The notes beneath the pieces are model-generated. The model was not told the origin of the DNA, made no database searches, and saw nothing but the letters and a program-made list of their open reading frames with translations. Source: an uncultured Lachnoclostridium sp. (GTDB taxonomy: Bacteria; Bacillota; Clostridia; Lachnospirales; Lachnospiraceae). Taken from it: a DNA stretch of 23,127 bases. Below, in pieces: positions 20,368 to 23,127 of this stretch. Position 1 is the stretch's first letter, and each line of letters opens with the position of its first letter. Both the position numbers and the translations under genes were made by a program. Location of the stretch: assembly GCA_902464595.1 (NCBI GenBank), contig CABQJX010000032.1, positions 1-23,127 on the forward strand, in the 5' to 3' direction.

Positions 20368-21728
20368 TCCTCATCCTCCTCAAAGCCGATCATCTGACGG
20401 TAAGGAATCCAGCCATATTGGCTGGCATTAATTGTATGATCGTTTCTGTCTTCCGGTTTATCTTTGTCTTCCAGCCAGGAATACCGCTCCAACTCCGCCA
20501 TATGCTCCTCACAGGTATCCACTACTAAATAACACTCCTGCTGGATCCAGCCCAACATCAGCTTAATACGATCCAGAATTTCCACCTTTTTGTAGGCGTC
20601 CAGGAAATTATAGAGGCAGCCGTGGATCCGTTTGTACTTTCTAAGCTCTGTGATGGTTGCCTGATCCGCACTGTCTATGAATACATCTTTTGCAAATCCC
20701 CATTCCTTCCGGTTCTTTTCCAAGAAATCCACGAACTTTACCGCCGTGTCTGATGGGGCAAGAGGGCAAGACAGATCTGCATTACTGTAGACCTTTTCGG
20801 ACAGCACCAAGATCCTCCGGTCCATTGTGACCGCCTGGAATATCATAGCGATTGTGTCAGGAGATTTCGCAGAGTAGGAGGTATCTAATCCTGCACTGAA
20901 TTTTTTGATCCTTATACTGCCATTTTTTATTTGTTCGCGCACCCATTTTGCAGTAACCACATGTTTTTTACGGTCGAAATTGGGAAAAATCAATCCTGTT
21001 GCCTTCCCCCTCAGCCCCAGAATCTTGTTCTTCCATATCTTAGTCCCCTTGGGCGTATTCGCTATGATCTTATCTATCTTTTCTTTCGGAAGGCCAAGGT
21101 TGTGGACAAAAGAAAAGAACCAATGCACCCAGCCGGGTTTTGGTTCTTCTTTCAGCTCGTTTCGGATTTCCTGTGGCGTTTCCTCTTCCCATTCCGGCAG
21201 AGGCCGGGAACAGTTGATGTATTCCCGATAAACATCCAGGTTTGGATCATCCGGATTGAGGGTCGCCATAAAGTAATCACAGCGCATGGCAGCCTCACGG
21301 ACAAAATCTATATCGGCTGTATTGACCTCATCAATATACAGGCAGCCGTACTGACCGCCCAGAGCCTTCTGCCACTTCTTCTTGTCTCCATATCCCATGA
21401 CATATACAATCTTATCGCCCTGGGACGTGTGAAACAGAATGTGGGGGATCTTATCGTCCTTAGTACCGTTGCCGTTATATTCAGCCAGCACACCAAAATC
21501 ATCTATGATTCCCAGATCCTTGTTAATGATGTTCTTCTCAGCAGTTCCTGTATCTTTAGCAGCTATGATATGCAGCTTCTTAGGTGACTCTGCTACCTTA
21601 AGCATGAATTTAAACAGGCCTACTGTTGTCTTTCCGGCGGCTGTCGTACCCTCCAAAAACTCCACAGGGGCATTACAGCGGAGGAAAGCCTTGTATTTTT
21701 CAGACAGCAACAAACGCTCTGTGCTCAC
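20364..21728 (-). CDS. terL: Terminase large subunit
   Basis: 454 aa DNA-packaging motor: N-terminal ATPase and C-terminal RNaseH-like nuclease. Walker A is GTTAAGKT (27-34), Walker B is CLYIDE (129-134); the coupling motif lies near MATLNPDDPN (154-163). Nuclease acidic residues are likely Asp282 (AGLDTSYS), Asp352 (FIDSADQ) and Asp430 (RNDHTINASQYGW). It packages DNA into the portal. Start is GTG 21728, overlapping the terS stop by one base; the ribosome site GGTGATGG lies at the end of terS. Confidence 0.96.
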   Translation of the reverse strand: MSTERLLLSEKYKAFLRCNAPVEFLEGTTAAGKTTVGLFKFMLKVAESPKKLHIIAAKDTGTAEKNIINKDLGIIDDFGVLAEYNGNGTKDDKIPHILFHTSQGDKIVYVMGYGDKKKWQKALGGQYGCLYIDEVNTADIDFVREAAMRCDYFMATLNPDDPNLDVYREYINCSRPLPEWEEETPQEIRNELKEEPKPGWVHWFFSFVHNLGLPKEKIDKIIANTPKGTKIWKNKILGLRGKATGLIFPNFDRKKHVVTAKWVREQIKNGSIRIKKFSAGLDTSYSAKSPDTIAMIFQAVTMDRRILVLSEKVYSNADLSCPLAPSDTAVKFVDFLEKNRKEWGFAKDVFIDSADQATITELRKYKRIHGCLYNFLDAYKKVEILDRIKLMLGWIQQECYLVVDTCEEHMAELERYSWLEDKDKPEDRNDHTINASQYGWIPYRQMIGFEEDEE

Positions 21729-22249
21729 TATCCATCACCGCCGTGCATCTGCTGGATCAGATCGTCCAGTTTGGTTTTCTCCGTTTCTAGAGTGCCCGAA
21801 ACCTCCAACTTGTCCTTGAACATGCCAAGGTGGCGGCCTGCCAGATCTAACGCTTTTGTTTTGTCCCAGAACTTGATCTCCCTCTCAATTCCCTCTCCCC
21901 CATCTTTGGTCGGGAATCTCTTTACCTTGACGGATGCTACAGCTGCCAGGTCTTCCGGAAGTGCATCCTCTCGAATGGTAGCCTCATCAAAATTAACTAC
22001 CTTTGCAGGATTCACCAATGCGATGCAGGCCAACTCTGTCAAAATCCTGTCCTGATTGATACCTGTCCGACGGGATCGCTCTGCCATGGCTGTTTTAATC
22101 GCGTCTGAAACTCTAGTTTTCCCTAGTAGTTCCGAACCTATCTTATCTGCATTCCCTGGACTATATCCTGCCCTGATAGCGGCCTGAGTAGCATTCAGGT
22201 CGATTAAATATTCATCAACAAATAATTTTTGTTTTGGTGTTAATGCCAT
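21728..22249 (-). CDS. terS: Terminase small subunit (Terminase_2 type)
   Basis: 173 aa. The N-terminus MALTPKQKLFVDEYLIDLNATQAAIRAGYS is the HTH-bearing opening of Terminase_2 small subunits that recognise the packaging site; LLGKTRVSDAI and FWDKTKALDLAGRHLGMFKD are further family landmarks. The C-terminus (from about 150) is charged and probably contacts TerL. GAGGTGG precedes ATG 22249. It is the first gene after the promoter and dyad cluster at 22271-22312, which may include its own binding site. Confidence 0.93.
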   Translation of the reverse strand: MALTPKQKLFVDEYLIDLNATQAAIRAGYSPGNADKIGSELLGKTRVSDAIKTAMAERSRRTGINQDRILTELACIALVNPAKVVNFDEATIREDALPEDLAAVASVKVKRFPTKDGGEGIEREIKFWDKTKALDLAGRHLGMFKDKLEVSGTLETEKTKLDDLIQQMHGGDG

Positions 22250-22270
22250 CAGACCACCTCAAATCTGTAT

Positions 22271-22292
22271 ATATTGTACTTATCTACAATAT
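22271..22292. promoter_or_regulatory. Perfect 8-6-8 dyad over the terS promoter
   Basis: ATATTGTA (22271-22278), 6 nt, TACAATAT (22285-22292): perfect inverted repeat. One arm contains the -10 of the predicted terS promoter, the usual place for a repressor operator. A terminase-binding (pac/cos) role is an alternative. Confidence 0.7.
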
Positions 22293-22301
22293 TATCCACA
22301 A
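22273..22301 (-). promoter_or_regulatory. Predicted late promoter before terS
   Basis: Minus strand: TTGTGG (22301-22296), a 17-bp spacer, TACAAT (22278-22273; five of six to consensus). It lies after the terminator at 22313-22352 and 24 nt before the terS start codon, so it may drive the structural operon. Confidence 0.6.
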
Positions 22302-22312
22302 TATGTTGATAA
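22280..22312. promoter_or_regulatory. Cluster of three DnaA-box-like words
   Basis: TTATCTACA (22280-22288), TTATCCACA (22292-22300, a perfect DnaA box) and, inverted, TTATCAACA (22312-22304). They start at exactly 12-nt steps; the outer two differ by one base from consensus. The first two are halves of a 12-bp tandem repeat (22280-22291, 22292-22303). Confidence 0.6.
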
Positions 22313-22352
22313 CTAAGAAAGACCCCCGCCTCAAAGCAGGAGCCTTTCTTAG
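22313..22352 (-). terminator. Terminator between tRNA and terS
   Basis: A 9-bp outer repeat (22313-22321 with 22344-22352) encloses a 7-bp GC-rich stem, CTCCTGC with GCGGGGG on the minus strand, followed by TCTTTCTT. It ends the tRNA transcript and insulates the terS promoter. The hairpin is also close to symmetric, so it could stop plus-strand transcripts. Confidence 0.75.
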
Positions 22353-22379
22353 AAAAGAAGAATTATTTATGGTAAGGGC

Positions 22380-22452
22380 TTGCGGGGGCTGGACTCGAAC
22401 CAGCGGCCTTCTGGGCATGAACCAGACGAGCTACCATCTGCTCTACCCCGCT
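22380..22452 (-). tRNA. Phage tRNA with CAT anticodon, initiator (fMet)-like
   Basis: 73-nt cloverleaf, discriminator A, no encoded CCA. Acceptor AGCGGGG (22452-22446) with CCCCGCA (22387-22381): the first pair is A1-A72, unpaired. D-stem GAGC/GCTC has the A11-U24 pair. Anticodon stem TCTGG/CCAGA, loop TTCATGC. Unpaired 1-72 and A11-U24 are hallmarks of bacterial initiator tRNA, and pairs 2-71 to 7-66 are identical to those of E. coli tRNA-fMet. But the anticodon stem has only two of the three G-C pairs next to the loop, and the loop differs from CTCATAA. It is on the same strand as the phage operon and ends in its own terminator. Confidence 0.9.
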
Positions 22453-22544
22453 ATGGGGAAAACCGGCCGCCAGGCTGTGACACCTAGCGACCGACTGGGG
22501 GGGAGCCGTCGGCTGTATGCCTTTGGCTTCTAGTTTATAGACTA

Positions 22545-23027
22545 TCAAATTTCTTCAGGACATTGGGGGACATTTTCAACTTTTTCAAAAAATCTTTGAA
22601 TCCGTTTCTTAACATTCTCATCTGTATACTTGATTTCTCTATCCGGGTACTCATGGTTCATGCAGTCTGCTGTTTTCACATAAGACAGTCCATCAATGAA
22701 GTAAAATCGGAACATTGTCCTAAGCTCTGCCTTCTCAATACTCTCTATGTATTCTTCTGCTTGGCAGGTCAGATCCAACAGCTCCATTTCTTTTAGCTCC
22801 AGCATACGCCTGTATTTGGTACGCAGCCCCTCTTTCCTTCGATACTCAGGATCCGGGATACCTGTAATTTTAATTGAGCCAATCGTCCCGTCTTTTCTAG
22901 TTCCTTTTACTGTGTCTGACACTACTGGCGGATTTTTTAAAAACTGATCCAGTTTGCTAATCCGCTTTCTTAAATCTTTTATCTCCACCTTCATATCGCA
23001 GTATTGGACGAGTATTTCTTTGTCCAA
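22545..23027 (-). CDS. Probable late-operon regulator (RinA/ArpU or DUF1492-like)
   Basis: 160 aa from TTG 23027. Two charged coiled-coil parts (KVEIKDLRKRISKLDQFL; RTKYRRMLELKEMELLDL) are followed by a C-terminal region, FRFYFIDGLSYVKTADCMNH then DENVKKRIQRFFEKVE, resembling the sigma-like helix-turn-helix of phage late activators. Such genes commonly precede terS in Firmicute phages and switch on the structural operon. TTG is chosen because GGAGG lies 8 nt upstream; the GTG at 23036 lies inside that site. It follows a partial upstream gene whose TGA overlaps the ribosome site. Confidence 0.65.
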   Translation of the reverse strand: MDKEILVQYCDMKVEIKDLRKRISKLDQFLKNPPVVSDTVKGTRKDGTIGSIKITGIPDPEYRRKEGLRTKYRRMLELKEMELLDLTCQAEEYIESIEKAELRTMFRFYFIDGLSYVKTADCMNHEYPDREIKYTDENVKKRIQRFFEKVENVPQCPEEI

Positions 23028-23032
23028 CGGTA

Positions 23033-23127
23033 TCACCTCCCATCTGGAAACCGCTTCCTGTATTCCCTATGTCCCTCTAAATACTGTTCTTCCTTCCTTT
23101 GCCTGCCTAACAGCTGGCGCAGCTCAT
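23033..23127 (-). CDS. C-terminal end of an unknown phage gene (cut by window edge)
   Basis: 30 residues remain: ELRQLLGRQRKEEQYLEGHR then EYRKRFPDGR and a TGA stop at 23033-23035. Very basic and helical. The 5' end is outside the window. The stop overlaps the ribosome site of the regulator gene, so both are in one operon. No family can be named from this fragment. Confidence 0.6.
   Translation of the reverse strand, partial: ELRQLLGRQRKEEQYLEGHREYRKRFPDGR

Noticed and set aside
20931..21587. 218-aa plus-strand open frame
   Set aside because: Antisense to terL, whose Walker and nuclease motifs are intact; no separate signals.
22363..22548. 61-aa minus-strand open frame across the tRNA
   Set aside because: It runs through the tRNA and contains the SSPAP pattern produced by translating tRNA genes; no ribosome site.
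1..23127. CRISPR arrays, insertion sequences, rRNA, integrase or lysogeny regulators
   Set aside because: None seen: no regularly spaced repeat-spacer pattern, no transposase or recombinase motifs, no rRNA-like sequence. The lysogeny half of the phage lies outside the window.

Overview
The window is the late (packaging, head, tail and lysis) half of a temperate siphophage, almost certainly a prophage of a low-to-mid-GC Clostridia host, most like a gut Lachnospiraceae. Grounds: strong AGGAGG-type ribosome sites, TTG and GTG starts, sigma-A-like promoters, a gene order and protein families (SPP1-type portal with a MuF protein, minor capsid 1/2/3, Gp15-type tail chaperone) typical of Firmicute phages, and a host-type tRNA-Met at the left edge. 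Species cannot be named from sequence alone.

Every phage gene lies on the minus strand, so the operon reads from right to left. 23127-22545: tail end of an unknown gene and a late-operon regulator-like protein. 22452-22250: an initiator-like tRNA, a terminator, and a promoter overlapped by a perfect dyad and three DnaA-box-like words. 22249-18421: small and large terminase, portal and two small proteins. 18428-16447: a minor capsid/MuF protein with a C-terminal HEIGH metalloprotease-like domain, a small acidic gene that looks like its immunity partner, and a terminator. 16400-15674: three small accessory genes. 15675-15504: a gene-free gap with a cloverleaf-like foldable element and three 7-bp repeats. 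15503-12161: scaffold, major capsid and head-tail connectors. 12151-7421: tail tube, overlapping tail chaperones, a zinc-ribbon miniprotein and the tape measure. 7408-2428: baseplate/tail-tip proteins and a glycine-rich receptor-binding fibre. 2431-1483: small membrane proteins including a holin. 1050-181: a CHAP endolysin with cell-wall-binding repeats. The left edge holds a plus-strand tRNA-Met and its terminator, a likely chromosomal junction.

The most interesting object is a compact locus at about 1113-1422, between the lysis genes. It has a 28-residue hydrophobic peptide gene with its own extended -10 promoter, a convergent extended -10 promoter for a short plus-strand RNA, one symmetric hairpin that can terminate both, and a 28/29-nt imperfect repeat that lets the short RNA pair with the ribosome site and start codon of the peptide mRNA. 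The Shine-Dalgarno of that mRNA can also be closed by a 7-bp 5'-leader helix. This is the architecture of an Fst/RNAII (par) type I toxin-antitoxin, here as a self-contained cassette isolated by terminators. Other points worth checking are the initiator-like tRNA, the cloverleaf element before the scaffold gene, the MuF zincin/immunity pair, a possible -2 frameshift in the tail chaperones, and the DnaA-box/dyad cluster before terS.
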